From Okapia johnstoni (lineage: Eukaryota; Chordata; Mammalia; Artiodactyla; Giraffidae), in NCBI GenBank assembly GCA_024291935.2, contig CM044310.1, positions 121,406,213-121,470,212 on the forward strand: DNA of 64,000 bases. Reading direction: 5' to 3'. Shown here one piece after another: positions 11,626-30,210 of the stretch (the stretch's first letter is position 1; each line of letters begins with the position of its first letter). The position numbers and the translations under genes are program-made. A model generated the notes under the pieces. The model made no database searches. It worked only from the letters and a program-made list of their open reading frames with translations, and was not told the origin of the DNA.

Positions 11626-12710
11626 TCAGGTAAGCCCCTCAGCAGCTGCTTGAGGTGGTGTTCTTAACCTTTGACCCCTGAAGAAACTGACCCCGAGAGG
11701 ATTAAATAATTCCAGAGCTCAGATCCCAAGGCCTCCGCTGCACAAGTTGTTTTCTTTAAACTTTCAGACCCAGCTTTTCTTATGTAAGATGAGGATGATA
11801 TTATATACATCATAAGACTGTTACAAGGATTACGTGAGCTCCTACCTGTGAAGTACATGGTGTAGTCCCTGCCACATAATAACCAGTGCTTGATAAGTGT
11901 TTGTTCTTTTAATCATCATTATAATGCTTTGAAAAAGCACTGGAGTTTGGAAGAAAGAAACCAGAATCAAGGCAGATATTTTTATCCTCTTCCTGGTTGA
12001 AGGAACCTGGCTCGGGGACGGGGGACTCTTCAGAACGAAATCGTTTGTCACAAAGCAAAACGGAAACCTGAGTCTCCTGACGGGTTTTTGGTCCAGCTAG
12101 CTGCAAGCCACGTGGACTCTATTGTAACCAAGGTGATAATACTTCTTTCTCGGGAAGATGGCTTTTTTCAAGTCTCATAGACTCTTTGCAAATCCTTAGT
12201 AGTTAGTTGCACATGGGGGATTTTTTTCTGTTATATTCTGGTGTCTGCTTGAGTAAATAACTTGGGTGGAAGAGTCAGGCAAATCTACATTGGTGACTAG
12301 GCTCCACTGCTCACAAGCTTGTGACTTGTGCAAGACTTCACTTCCCAGAGCTTTCATGTGTGAAACTGACAAGATTCCCCATTTTTGTTGAAGATTCTGA
12401 AGGTCAAATCAGAGTTTTAATATACGCAGCACGCCTCATACATCTCTATTGTTAACGAAAGGGTAGATTTGGGCAAGAGAGAGATGGTGCTCAGCCTGAA
12501 AACCCAGAGCAGTGCAGAACCCCAGCTGTAGATTAACGTTTCCCAGCGACTTGCCGGGCTGTGCGGGGAGGGTGCAGTAGGAATAGGAGCGTGGAGTGGA
12601 GGGAGCCGGAGGGAACGTCTCTGGGCTGTGACTCTCAGAGCTACTCGGGTTCTCCTCATTCCTTTCTCCTCCTCCCAGCTCTACACTCTCGGGGAAAAGC
12701 CCTTCTCCAC

Positions 12711-20079
<7,369 letters not shown>

Positions 20080-20250
20080 TTTCAATCTTCTAAACATTTC
20101 TAGAATCTATCACTTTTCCAGCTCAGTGTGCCATTATCCCGGTCCAAGATGCAGCCATCTCATTTGGATTTCTGCATAGCATTACAACCATATTTCCTTT
20201 TGCTCCCCCCAAGTGCATTTTTAACACTGTAGCCAACAGAATCTTTTAAA

Positions 20251-20256
20251 AATAAA
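20251..20256 (+). terminator. ZNF470: Poly(A) signal AATAAA, likely ZNF470
   Basis: AATAAA about 170 bp after the stop codon, followed by a T-rich stretch. It is the first such signal downstream. Confidence 0.6.
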
Positions 20257-20577
20257 GAATTTATTCATGTTGCTTTTCCATTTAAAACACTTATTTTGAA
20301 AAATATATTAGGTAATCCACCTAAAGCATTTAGCATGCTATCCTAGACTTATAACTAGTGCCATTAAGGTAGAGTTTTCCTTACAGTGATGTTCAGCTAC
20401 AAAGTATAATGAGCCAGTAGGTCAAGACTAAGAAGCCTACAATTTTAGAGTAGACAGAGAACTCTTTACCCTCCTTGGAGGTCGGAAAGATGCACACATT
20501 CAGAATTGAAAGATTCCACGATACCCAAGGTAACATGGTGGCTTGCTCTTCCCTCTGTGTGAATAAATAAAAAGATG
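20257..20577. other. Downstream of ZNF470, nothing recognised
   Basis: AT-rich sequence past the poly(A) signal; no feature seen. Confidence 0.45.
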
Positions 20578-20710
20578 TCTGCTGGAGAAGGAAATGGCAA
20601 CGCAGTCCACACTCGTGCCTGGGAGATTCCACGGACAGAGGAGCCTGGCGGGCCGCAGCCCACGGGGTCGCGAAGGGGCGGACGCTGCCTAGTGACTCAA
20701 TGACCGCAAC
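20578..20710 (+). mobile_element. Bov-tA SINE, 5'-truncated
   Basis: Begins in the body (gctggagaaggaaatggcaacgcagtcc) and ends at ggtcgcgaaggggcggacg. The tRNA-like head is missing. Confidence 0.8.
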
Positions 20711-21756
20711 GTGTAGCGGAACAAGGCCCAGAAGAGGAGGCACCTAGCGCCGTTGATGGGGAACCTCACCTCGCCCAGCACTCGGAAGCGAGGCGAGGCC
20801 GCTTAGAACAGAAGCATTTGGTAGAACGCGGGACCTGCCGGGGGAGAGGATTAAAAACAAACTAAAATGGACCAGCCAGAAAACTTGAGCTTAATAGCCA
20901 TGAAATAACTACAAAAGACAGTTCAACACTTTCAACTGTGGAAAAGTGCCACAGACAGTTCCTGTGATACTGAACTGTTCTAGCATATAAAATAAGTACT
21001 GTAAAGCTTCCCATCTTGTTCTCCGAGACTGACAAATACCAAAACAGGAAAACATATGTTGCAGTTGGCTGATGAATGTAGATGTAAAATATTTTTTCAA
21101 TATTAAAAAAACCGAGGAAGTGAAAAGCTAGACATGTCTCTGTATAGACATACTCAGTCTGGCAAAGAGATTTCTTCCCAAGTTAAATACGTGAATTCAC
21201 TGGTATTCCAGTAGAAGTCCCAATGTGTAAGTTGAAAAGCTCATTTTGACCATCTGTATGGTGGTGTAATATAGCAAGGCGTATAGTACTGTAATACTCA
21301 TTAAATTAAGATTAGCTGAATATTTACTAATGTTCCAGGCATTGTTTTAGGTACTGGGGATGCAGCAAGGTGCGAAATGTACCAAAAAAAGTTTGATCTT
21401 GCAGATCTAGTGGGAAAAGACAAACTAAAATTTGAAATGCAATACTGTATAGTAAGTATGTGACATGTACCATGATGCGAAATGATATAAAGAGGGATCC
21501 AGGGGGATCCAGGGTGCTGGCAGGAGATGCCTTACTCTCCCAGAACATATGGGCATTGGAGCCAAGGGATGAGGGAAGAACTAGAAGAAACTGTCAGCCA
21601 CAAAGGACATAGTGAGAATAATTGTGATAGTCTCAAAGTGGATAATTACGATGCTTTGAGTGTTTCAGAGTTGATGGTTTAACAAGGTTCATGGGAGTTC
21701 TTTTCACCCTTTGTGAATTGTGGTTCAGAGACTGTTAGGGGGTTTTGTTTTTATTT
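20711..21756. other. Intergenic, possible old LINE remnant
   Basis: 21320-21400 (ccaggcattgttttaggtactggggatgcagcaagg) resembles an L2 or MIR remnant. Nothing else supported. Confidence 0.4.
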
Positions 21757-21870
21757 TTTTCCTTTAGATATATTTGGCTGTGCTGGGTCTTAGTTGCAGC
21801 CTGCAGAAACCTTAGTTGCAGCATAAGGGATCTAGTTCCCTGACCAGGGATCAAATGTTTCCGTTTTTTG
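21757..21870 (-). mobile_element. CHR-type tRNA-Glu SINE
   Basis: atatttggctgtgctgggtcttagttgcagcc through tctagttccctgaccagggatcaaa. Confidence 0.7.
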
Positions 21871-21929
21871 TTTTGTTTTGGTAGCAGTCTTACTGAGCTA
21901 TAACTCGCCCATTTCAAGTATATGATTCA

Positions 21930-21985
21930 AGGCGTTCCCTGGCGGTCCAGTGGTTAGGACTCAGCACTTTCACTGCTGTGACGTG
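21930..21985 (+). mobile_element. CHR-type SINE head fragment
   Basis: ggcgttccctggcggtccagtggttaggactc, only the tRNA-like head, cut off by the next SINE. Confidence 0.65.
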
Positions 21986-21997
21986 TGTTTGTATGTG

Positions 21998-22210
21998 TGT
22001 GTATGTGCTTAGTGGTGTCTGACTCTTTGCGATGCCCTGGGCTGTAGCCCGCCAGGCTCCTCTCTCCGTGGAAGATTCCAGGCAAGAATACTGGAGTGGG
22101 TTGCCATTTCCTCCTCCAGTGCACCTTCCTGACCCAGGAATGGAACCCGAGTCTCTTGTGTCTCTCCTACATTAGCAGGAGGATTCTTTACCGCTGAACC
22201 ACTTAGGAAG
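21998..22210 (-). mobile_element. Bov-tA SINE
   Basis: gtgcttagtggtgtctgactctttgcgatg through ccgctgaaccacttaggaagc, followed by a short (TA)n. Confidence 0.85.
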
Positions 22211-22954
22211 CAATATATATATAATTTAGTGACTTTTAGTGTGTTGAGAGTTGTGTAACAATCACCACAGTTAGTTTTAGAATATTTTCATCACCCAAAG
22301 AGATCCCCTGCCCTTTAATAGATACTCTTTCTTCTGGTGGAGAACTTATACCTGGAGCACTTCATGCCCCTGGAGGTGCCTGGAGCGTCCAGAGCTCCCG
22401 CGACTCCTCGTGGCCGCTGCCTAAGGCCATGTAAGGGGGGCTTGTATCCAGAGGCTACAACCACTGGAAAATGGAGTTTGGGGCTTCCTTTTTACTTTGG
22501 CATAGAGGCTAGGAGATAGGTGGTCTTGTCAAGAGCATGTGGAGATTTTTGATTACCTTTATATATGATAAAAGGGATTTTTCATTCCAGTGGGGCAAAG
22601 GCAGATTGATCAGATGGCCTTGGGACAGTTAGTTCTCTGGAAAGATGTAGATGTACACTTTACACCTGATGAAGTTCTGACAGGTTAGAGAGCTAAATGT
22701 ACAATACTAAAGTACAAGAAAAACAGACTATTTCTGTAACCTTGGCTTGAGGCAGGCTTTCTTAAGCATTACACATAACACCGGAGGTGACATTAAACTG
22801 AGTAACACTTGTGTGTGAAACCATCAGTTAAGTGATAAATGAAAGACTGAAAAAAAATGCGTGCAACAAATACGACAAAGGGCAATAAATTAAAAGTACT
22901 GTTACAAATCAGTAATAGTAGCACCTGCAGCTCAGAAAAATGGACAGTGCTAAC
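22211..22954. other. Intergenic, nothing recognised
   Basis: No exon or repeat family identified with confidence. 22337-22519 is a short open frame without visible homology. Confidence 0.4.
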
Positions 22955-23065
22955 AGCAACCCACACCAGTATTCTTGCCTGGGAAATCCCATGGACAAGA
23001 GCCTGGCAGGCTACAGACCATGGGGTAAAAGAGTCAGACATGACTTAGCAACTAAATGACAACAA
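22955..23065 (+). mobile_element. Bov-tA SINE, 5'-truncated
   Basis: acagcaacccacaccagtattcttgcctgg through gagtcagacatgacttagcaac. Confidence 0.8.
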
Positions 23066-23559
23066 TGGCCATTTTAAAGAAAATGAAATAAAAACAGCAA
23101 AAGAAAATTACCCACTATCATTGGTAGTCAAGGCAATGCAAAATAAAGTGATAACATATCTACTTTTTTCCCCTAATAGATTGATTTAAACCATGGAAGA
23201 GTGATGATAATCCAGTTTTGGTGAGTGTGTGAAAAACAAAGCAATTCCATTTTCCATTGTATAAATTGCTATATAGATATAGAATATTTGAATCAATATT
23301 CCTCAGAAACCAAAGTGTCCAAAGGTAGGTAAATGAATAATGGGAAAAATTTTAAAGATAAACTCTTATAATTTAGGGTCATGGGCAAATGCATAAGTTA
23401 ATTATGCTGAATTCATTCAATAGAATTATATGCAGCTGTTGAAAAAAAAGTATATAGCCATAAAAGATAGTTGTGCTATATTAAATGAAAAGCATTTTTT
23501 CAGACCTGTAGTCTAGTGTGAACTCAAAATATCAAAAATAAACCCCCAAATACATGTTT

Positions 23560-23890
23560 TTCTGTTTTTCTCTGCCTAGTTTTCCTTGCCTTTTGACTAA
23601 ATCTTTTCCTTTGAGTAGCTGGCCATACCCTGTGTTACAGTTGAGTACCTGAGGAAGCATGTAACTCAGACATGCCTGCACAGAACACAGACTGTCTCAC
23701 TTTCCCCCACCTCCAATACCTTTCCCCATGCCTAAGACCACTCTGCTGTTTAACCCAAAAATATCTCCAGCCCCTCCCCTCAAGGAGGCAGATCTGAAAT
23801 GTTCTCCCAGCTCCTTGCTTGGCTGCCTAGGAGTAAACCTTTTCCTTGTTGCAGACCTTGCCTTTCTTGCTGTGCCTTGGGCAAATGAAC
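23560..23890 (+). mobile_element. Possible solo LTR remnant
   Basis: A compact block ending ctgcctaggagtaaaccttttccttgttgcagacc, a style of ending common in ruminant endogenous retroviral LTRs. No internal viral genes are present. Family not assigned; low confidence. The rest of 23066-24278 is AT-rich with nothing recognised. Confidence 0.35.
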
Positions 23891-24278
23891 ATGGTTAGGT
23901 AACAACAGATGTCATCCTTACGGGAATGGACAAAGGATACACTGGATCTCTATGATTTCTGTTATTTCTTTTTTACAGCTGCATGTGTATCTACATTTGT
24001 CAAAATATTTAACGAAAGTCATTAATCACTACTTAAGACTAGCTGGCTCTTCACATTTCTGTGGCCACCCAGGCATTTCAGCAAATGCTTTTGTGCTTGG
24101 CTTTGTGATTTACGGCCTAAGAGGCCCAGCCTGAGGCCTGGTTCCCACCCCAGCTCCCCCGTAGTCCTCCTGTGCCGCCTCTCTGGTCTGCACCACCGTC
24201 TAATCTGGAAGGTAGCTTGGTTGTGAGGATTAAACATGTTCATAAGTCATAAAAACGCCAGCAACAGGAGCTGGCATA

Positions 24279-24592
24279 TAAGTTCAGTTGCTCAGTCGTG
24301 TCTGACTCTTTGTGACCCCATGGACTATACGGTTCATGGAATTCTCCAGGGAGGAATACTCGAGTGGGTAGCCTTTCCCTTCTTCAGAGGATCTTCCCAA
24401 CCCAGGGATGGAACCCAGGTCTCCCACACTGCAAGAGGATTCTTTACCAGCCCAGCCACAAGGGAAGACCAAGAATGCCGGAGTGAGTAGCCTATCCCCT
24501 TCTCCAGCGGATCGTCCCGACCCAGGAATCCAACCGGGATCTCCTGCATGGAAGGTGGCTTCTTTACCAACTGAGCTATCAGGGAAGCCATA
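24279..24592 (-). mobile_element. Two adjacent Bov-tA SINE copies
   Basis: 24279-24473 is a full reversed copy. 24480-24592 is a second, 3'-truncated copy that begins inside the body (gagtagcctatccccttctcc) and ends at a head (accaactgagctatcagggaagcc). Head-to-tail arrangement in the same orientation. Confidence 0.85.
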
Positions 24593-25003
24593 ACAGAAAG
24601 GGTGAATACTGTTTTTTTCTTACCATCATTTGTTAATTTGCATCTCTGTATGTTTCACAAATTTTCTATAACTCAGATATTTTCTATAATGTCACGCTGA
24701 AGTAAGCTGCCCAGAACCACCCCTCAGTCCGGCCCAGGAGGTGGGTGGGCCTGGCCGCCTCCTTTTCTGGAGTTTTCTCTCCTCCCGCTTCCTGTTTAAG
24801 CACTCCCTCTCCTCTCCACTCTTCTGCCCTTCCCTCCCCATCTCTTTCCTCTACTCTCCCTCCGTCTTCCTCCTCTCTTCCCACCCCTCGGTTCCTCCCC
24901 TCTTCCTATCCAACTTCCTTTGGCCGCGGTTCCGGTGCCGCGCGGGCCTCTGCGAGCTGGAGGGGCGCGCTCGGGTCTCGGGTGGGTTCCGCTCCGCGCG
25001 CGG

Positions 25004-25021
25004 GCTTCTGGGACGTGTAGT
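25004..25021 (-). promoter_or_regulatory. ZNF143/THAP11-type (SBS-like) motif
   Basis: On the complement strand it reads ACTACACGTCCCAGAAGC, close to the ACTACAATTCCCAGAATGC consensus. It lies about 60 bp upstream of the candidate ATG. Confidence 0.55.
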
Positions 25022-25081
25022 CGGCCCGACCGCGCAGGCGCAGCGCGGCCTGGAGCGCCTAGCGCGCCGGTCATTGTCCAG

Positions 25082-25175
25082 ATGGAGCGGCGTGGCGTGC
25101 GTCCGGACGGGGCGGACGGGGCGGGGGCGGGAGCAGAGGGGGAGAGTGGGGGCGCAGCGTCGGCCCCGAGAAGAG
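25082..25175 (+). CDS. Candidate first coding exon of ZNF71 (in CpG island)
   Basis: ATG at 25082 opens MERRGVRPDGADGAGAG, a Gly/Ala/Glu-rich stretch of 31 codons plus one base, ending at a weak donor gtgtgc. Its phase (one base over) matches the exon at 27287, which begins AC and would complete GAC. I do not recognise the protein sequence; this rests on phase, position and the CpG island alone. Confidence 0.35.
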
Positions 25176-25295
25176 GTGTGCGGGGGCTGGAGGGAGAGGG
25201 GGGCGTGGGGGGCGAGGAGAGGGGCGGGAGGGCCGCCGGGGTCCGAGTGGGAACTGGGGGCTGAGGGGAGGGTGTACCGGCGGTGAGAGGGCGTG

Positions 25296-25600
25296 AGGGC
25301 CCAGGGGGGAATGGAGAGCTGAGGTGAGGGGCGTGGGGGTCCAGGGGGGAATGGAGAGCTGAGGTGAGGGGCGTGGGGGTCCAGGGGGGAATGGAGAGCT
25401 GAGGTGAGGGGCGTGGGGGGGCCAGGGGGGAATGGAGAGCTGAGGTGAGGGGCGTGGGGGTCCAGGGGGGAATGGAGAGCTGAGGTGAGGGGTGGGGGTC
25501 CAGGGGGGAATGGAGAGCTGAGGTGAGGGGGCGTGGGGGTCCAGGGGGGAATGGAGAGCTGAGGTGAGGGGCGTGAGGGCCCAGGGGGAGGCCGGGGTGA
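25296..25600 (+). repeat. G-rich 40-bp minisatellite, about 8 copies
   Basis: The unit runs ccaggggggaatggagagct then gaggtgaggggcgtgggggt, starting at 25301, 25341 and 25381, with later units at about 38-41 bp spacing. Related but degraded units (gggagagctgaggtgaggggg) continue to about 25690. Runs of three or more G recur several times per unit. It lies directly after the ZNF71 CpG island. Confidence 0.95.
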
Positions 25601-25838
25601 GGGCGGGAGGGGGAAGGCGGGAAGGTGAGGGGCTGGGGGAGGGAGAGCTGAGGTGAGGGGGGGAGAGGGTGTGGAGAGCTGAGGGAAGGTGTGAGAACTG
25701 AAACCAGAGGGTGTGCCGGCTCAGCGAGAGGCAGGGAAGAAGCCTGGGGTCAGGAAGTCGGTACCAACCTAATCTGATGAGATGGGGAAGGAGGCGAATA
25801 CGTGTGAGTGTGTGGCTATGTGCACATCGGTGTGCGTC

Positions 25839-25841
<3 letters not shown>

Positions 25842-25878
<37 letters not shown>

Positions 25879-25880
25879 CC
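25842..25880 (+). repeat. (TG)n then (CG)n microsatellite
   Basis: Alternating TG tract running into cgcgcgcg. Downstream, 26060-26110 is a Bov-tA 3' end fragment (ggggtcgcaaagagtcacacgtgac), and 26200-26560 reads like an old L2-type remnant. Confidence 0.9.
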
Positions 25881-26689
25881 AACCTGTCTTGGTCTCTGTG
25901 GGTGTCCCCCGTGTCTAGTCTTTGTCTGTCCCTGTTGGGGGACATCCCTGGGTGACCAGCCGTGTCCACGTCTTTGGTGTTGTGTCTGCCTTTATTTCTG
26001 TCCGTGGTGTCTTTGTGAGAGTGTCATCCCGGTGTTCACCGGTCTCATCTGTCACTTTTCCAAGGGGTCGCAAAGAGTCACACGTGACTTGGCGGCTAAA
26101 CAACAAGCTGTTATCCTGGATGCCGATGACCATAAGAACTTTTAAAAGAGACAGTTGTCAGCAATGCTGCGGGCTACAAGAAGATGGCAGAGGGTGACGG
26201 GGCGTTGCCATTAATGCTTGAGCTTGGGGCCCTAGGAATGGGAAACTCCTCCGCGGAGGTGACATTTGAATTGATGGTGAGAAGGAGCCAGCCAAGGGAA
26301 GAGCGTTTCTGGCAGAGGGAACAGCAGCTGCGAAGGCCAGGGCACCTGAGGCCAAGTGTTTGAGAGGGGAGCAGAGTGGGAGAGGGAAGGTCCTCAGGGC
26401 AGACCGTAGGGCCACGTGGGCAGTGCTGAAGACTCCTGATTTCTAGTGCCCTGGGAAGCCACTGGAGAGTTTTAAGCTAGAGGACGTTTTTGCTGAGGGC
26501 TTGCTCAGGCATTCGTGTGTGCAAGGCATGGTGCTCTGAGGTTTGTGGAAGACACCAGCCCGTGGGTTTATGATCCTTTGTGATGTACAGTGGAGATTTT
26601 TTTTTTTTTTTTTAGTAATTATGTTGCTTTTTTATTTGAAATTTCACTGTTTAAAATTTATAGGGACCAACATTTAAATTGATAATGTT

Positions 26690-27025
26690 CTCTTTTTTAT
26701 TGAAGTACAGTGGATTTACAATGTTAATTTCTGCTGTACAGCAAAGCAATTTAGTTATGCATTTATATGCTTTTTCCTATCCTTTTCCATTATGGTTTGT
26801 CACAGGATATTGAATATAATTCCCTGTGCTGTACAGTGGGACCTTGCTGTTTCTCCGTCTGTATATAATAGTTTGATCAGCTAACCCCAGACTCCCAGTC
26901 CATCCTTCCCTGATGCCCTTGCTCCTCCTCACAACCACAAGTCCGCTCTTTTGTATCTGTGAGTCTGTTTCGTCGATATGTGCATTTCTGCCCTAGTTTA
27001 GATTCCGCATATAGATACCATATGG
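26690..27025 (-). mobile_element. L1 LINE fragment, antisense
   Basis: ttttttattgaagtacagtggatttacaatg through gtgagtctgtttcgtcgatatgtgc, typical antisense ruminant L1 3' sequence. Confidence 0.75.
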
Positions 27026-27140
27026 TGAAATGGGGTGGGTGGAAATAGTGCTCACCTTTCAGGGGTATTAGGAGGATTAAGTGACAGATGTTGGTGATGA
27101 GGGGGCTTTGCAGGTGGTAAGCACCTGAGTGTTTGCTACT

Positions 27141-27144
<4 letters not shown>

Positions 27145-27180
<36 letters not shown>
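27145..27180 (+). repeat. (TG)n microsatellite
   Basis: Uninterrupted TG tract about 105 bp before the candidate exon at 27287. Confidence 0.95.
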
Positions 27181-27184
<4 letters not shown>

Positions 27185-27286
27185 CCTCCCTCCTGCCTCT
27201 CTGGGGGCAAGTGTGTGTTTGTCCTGTCTGCACTGTGACGTGGACCTAGGCCTGACCTCTCACCATGCCTCCCTTTCTCTCCCCAG

Positions 27287-27360
27287 ACCACAGCCTGCCG
27301 TTCCAGGTCACTCTGGGCAGTGGAGGGGTGGCCACCCAGCTGCTGACTGATGAGGCCCTG
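27287..27360 (+). CDS. Candidate second coding exon of ZNF71
   Basis: The acceptor tctctccccAG ends at 27286 and the donor gtgagt starts at 27361. It reads HSLPFQVTLGSGGVATQLL and ends DEAL in phase 0, exactly what the KRAB A exon at 33911 (starting ESVMFRDV) needs. Strong splice signals and a conserved-looking peptide support a real exon; the parent gene is inferred from position. Confidence 0.45.
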
Positions 27361-28363
27361 GTGAGTCCTACCACCTCCCTCTCCTTTCCAGAGGCTCAGC
27401 CCACAGGCTTGGGCTTCTGCCCAGGGATAACCCTCTGACCCCCAGGCCTGCCCAGGGCCTTTGTCCTACCTCCTGGGGGCTCTGCCCACCCAGTGCTCAG
27501 GGGTGGTGCTTCTGTCCACTCTGCCCTCTTCAAACCCCAAAGCCTCTTGCCTGCCCCTGACACTGGCTTTGGTCAACCGAGGAGATCAGGACAGCTGGGG
27601 AGTGACCAGTTCTGCCCTAGGGGCCCTCAGGAGATGCAGGAGGGCACCTGGAAAGGGAAGGTTTAAATGTGTACAAGGCTCACTGGAACGAGACCCACAC
27701 ATTTCAGCCAGCAGTCACCCCTGGGAAGGGAGGACACCGTGGGGGCAGCACACGGGCGGGCGTCCCCGCTCTCAGTGTAAAGTTTCCTGATGTTTTAACG
27801 GGTGGTACATATGTGGCTGTATATTGAACTTTTCACGAGACTTGCTTTTATGCCAGAGATATTTCAATATTAAAATGTGTAAATACTCTTTATAGAAAAT
27901 AGGGAAAATCCAGTAACCTACAGGTTACTGTAGTAACAGTAAGAGACAGTATAATTCTGTAGTAAGAATTAATAATTCTGTAGTAATAATTAACTGTAGT
28001 AAGAGACAGTATAATTCACCCATGGTGCCTGTACCCAGAGATAACCACATGGATTATTTGTGTATCATTTATTGTCTTCTCTGATGATTAGTTTTTAAAA
28101 TTGACCCAGTATTGGCTCTGCCATTTTTATCTTGGAGTTTTGTTTTTTTTAATCCAACTTTAATCAGTAATGATTTCCCCAGCCTTTGAAACATTACAGA
28201 TATCACTTGTTTGGATACGTAATCAGTGCATCTCAGGCCCATCTGGTATTGATGGATTTGACTTCTTAAAAATCATTTTTCAATGCTGTAAATAATGTAT
28301 CATAAAAGAAAATTCCCCAAAGGTTAGGAAACACATGATCATTATAAAAAGCTTAGACAATCC
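27361..28363. other. Intronic/intergenic, old LINE-like sequence
   Basis: 27370-27790 is GC-rich single-copy sequence with no exon supported. 27895-28360 reads like an old LINE remnant. 27925-28015 holds local copies of a tgtagtaa/aagagacagtataattc block. Confidence 0.4.
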
Positions 28364-28480
28364 AGGACTTCCCTGGTGGTCCAGTGGCTAAAATTCTGTG
28401 CTCCCAGTGCAGGGCACACGAGTCAGTCCCTGGTCAGGGAAGATCCTGTGGGCCATGTGGTGGAGCCAAAAAAAACAAAA
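28364..28480 (+). mobile_element. CHR-type tRNA-Glu SINE
   Basis: ggacttccctggtggtccagtggctaaaattc through gggccatgtggtggagcc and an A-rich tail. The sequence from 28481 to 28821 resembles the same old LINE that precedes it, so the SINE probably landed inside it. Confidence 0.8.
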
Positions 28481-28821
28481 CAAACTTAGAAAATCCAGAA
28501 AAGTATAGCAAACAGGATCAGAATTACCCTGGATTTCATCCCAGGAGGTGGCCACCCTCGAATGTTGTATCTTTCTCTCTCTGGAAACATGTTGTTTCGC
28601 AAAAATATGAATCACCCCAGCTGAGAAATTTTTATGTCCTGCTTTTTCATCAAAGATTTCTTCCTGAACATTTCTCTACATTGTTAAAAACTCTTTGGCA
28701 AAATCTGTTTCAATGACTCCATAGACATTTTATCTTGGGGCTGTACCTGGCTTCCTTAATCGCTCCCCCACTGTTGGACGTTTATTTGTCTCCAGTTTTT
28801 CACGGCTATTGGGCATTTATT

Positions 28822-29012
28822 GTGCATGTGTGTGCATGCTCAGCCACCTCTGACTCTGCAACCCCCTGGACTGCAGCCCGCCAGGCTCATCTGCTCATGT
28901 AATTTTCCAGGCAAGAATACTGGAGTGTGTTGCCATTGCCTTCTCCAGGGGATCTGCCCGACCCAGGGATTGAACCCTCATTTTCTGCATTGGCAGGCAC
29001 AAGGCCACTACA
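28822..29012 (-). mobile_element. Bov-tA SINE
   Basis: gtgtgtgcatgctcagccacctctgactc through attttctgcattggcaggcac. Confidence 0.8.
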
Positions 29013-29089
29013 AGTTGGATATAAGGGATAAATGGATGTATGGATAAATGGATTTAAGTGACAAATGATATAAGCTTTGAGCATGATTG

Positions 29090-29213
29090 GAGAAGAAAAT
29101 GGCAACCCACTCCATTATTCTTGCCTGGAGAATTCCATGGACAGAGGAGTCTGGTGGGCTCCAGTCCATGGGGTCGCAAAGAGCCGGACACGACTGAGCA
29201 ACTCTCACTCCCT
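29090..29213 (+). mobile_element. Bov-tA SINE, 5'-truncated
   Basis: ggagaagaaaatggcaacccactcc through gagccggacacgactgagcaac. The next 29214-29680 shows nothing recognisable. Confidence 0.8.
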
Positions 29214-29679
29214 TGAGCATGATAGGTGAGAAATGGTGTCACACGATGTTTTCTGAGTAACACTGTGTGTATATTAGTGAGGTCTGATTTTTAGAAAATG
29301 TTTATTAGCCATTTCTGTGGGGGGTTAAATGATCTATCCTGTGCTTTCCCAGTCTCCAGGAATCCTAGTATCCTTGAAGATTTTAAAGAACTGTGTGTGA
29401 AAATATCTGTGGCAAATATACTTCCCAGCTTTGCTTTTCATTTCTTATATTTTTTGTGCCCAAAAGCATTTCTTATTTTCAAAATCAAGTCTCTCTCCTC
29501 CTCTGGTGCCTTCCATTGTTTTTAAGCTGTGAAAGGGTTTCTCCATCCAACACAGGTCACACATCACTTGTATTTTGTTTATTTTTTTCCCATTTATCAT
29601 TTGGATGTGAACAGTGAACTTCTGAATCCACCTGGAATTTATTTCAATGTCTAAATGTGTCAGTTCACTTACCTATAAG

Positions 29680-30210
29680 TTTTGATGTGTTGTGCCTTAA
29701 TACACCTGTATCAAGATACACCCCACATACCACAAAATGTATAATTCATTGGTTTATGGTATATTCACAGAGTTGTGCAGCCATTACCACAGTCAGTTTT
29801 AGAACATTTTCATCATCCCAAATGGAAATGTGTCCTCATTGGCACTCACTCCCATTCCCTCCATTGACCAGCCCCTGGCAACCAGTCATTTACTTTTTGT
29901 GTCTGGATTTGCTCTGAAGTTCATCCACATTTTAACATATGTCAGTGCTTTATTCCTTTTAATGGCTGGATAATATTCCACTGTGTGGTTAGACCACATG
30001 TTATTTATCCATTCATTGGTTGATGGACATTTGGGTTGTTTCCACTTTTGGGGTTATTAGGAATGCTGCAGTTCAGACATTAGTTTGAACACATTCTCAG
30101 TTCTCTTGGGTGTATACTTAGGAGTGGAATTACTGGGTTGTAATATAACTCTGTTTAACCGTCTAAGGAACTGTCAGACTATTTTCCAAAGCAACTGCAC
30201 CATGATGTCT
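29680..30210 (-). mobile_element. L1 LINE fragment, antisense
   Basis: Phrases such as ttttaatggctggataatattccactgtgtgg, ggacatttgggttgtttccac and ttaggagtggaattactgggttg are typical of antisense L1. Confidence 0.75.

Larger units (their letters stand above)
24910..25290 (+). promoter_or_regulatory. ZNF71: CpG island, likely ZNF71 promoter
   Basis: CpG-dense block without a TATA box, preceded by a pyrimidine-rich stretch (24765-24910). It lies between ZNF470 and the ZNF71 exons on the same strand. A candidate start codon lies at 25082 inside it. Numerous overlapping open frames here are compositional. Confidence 0.7.
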
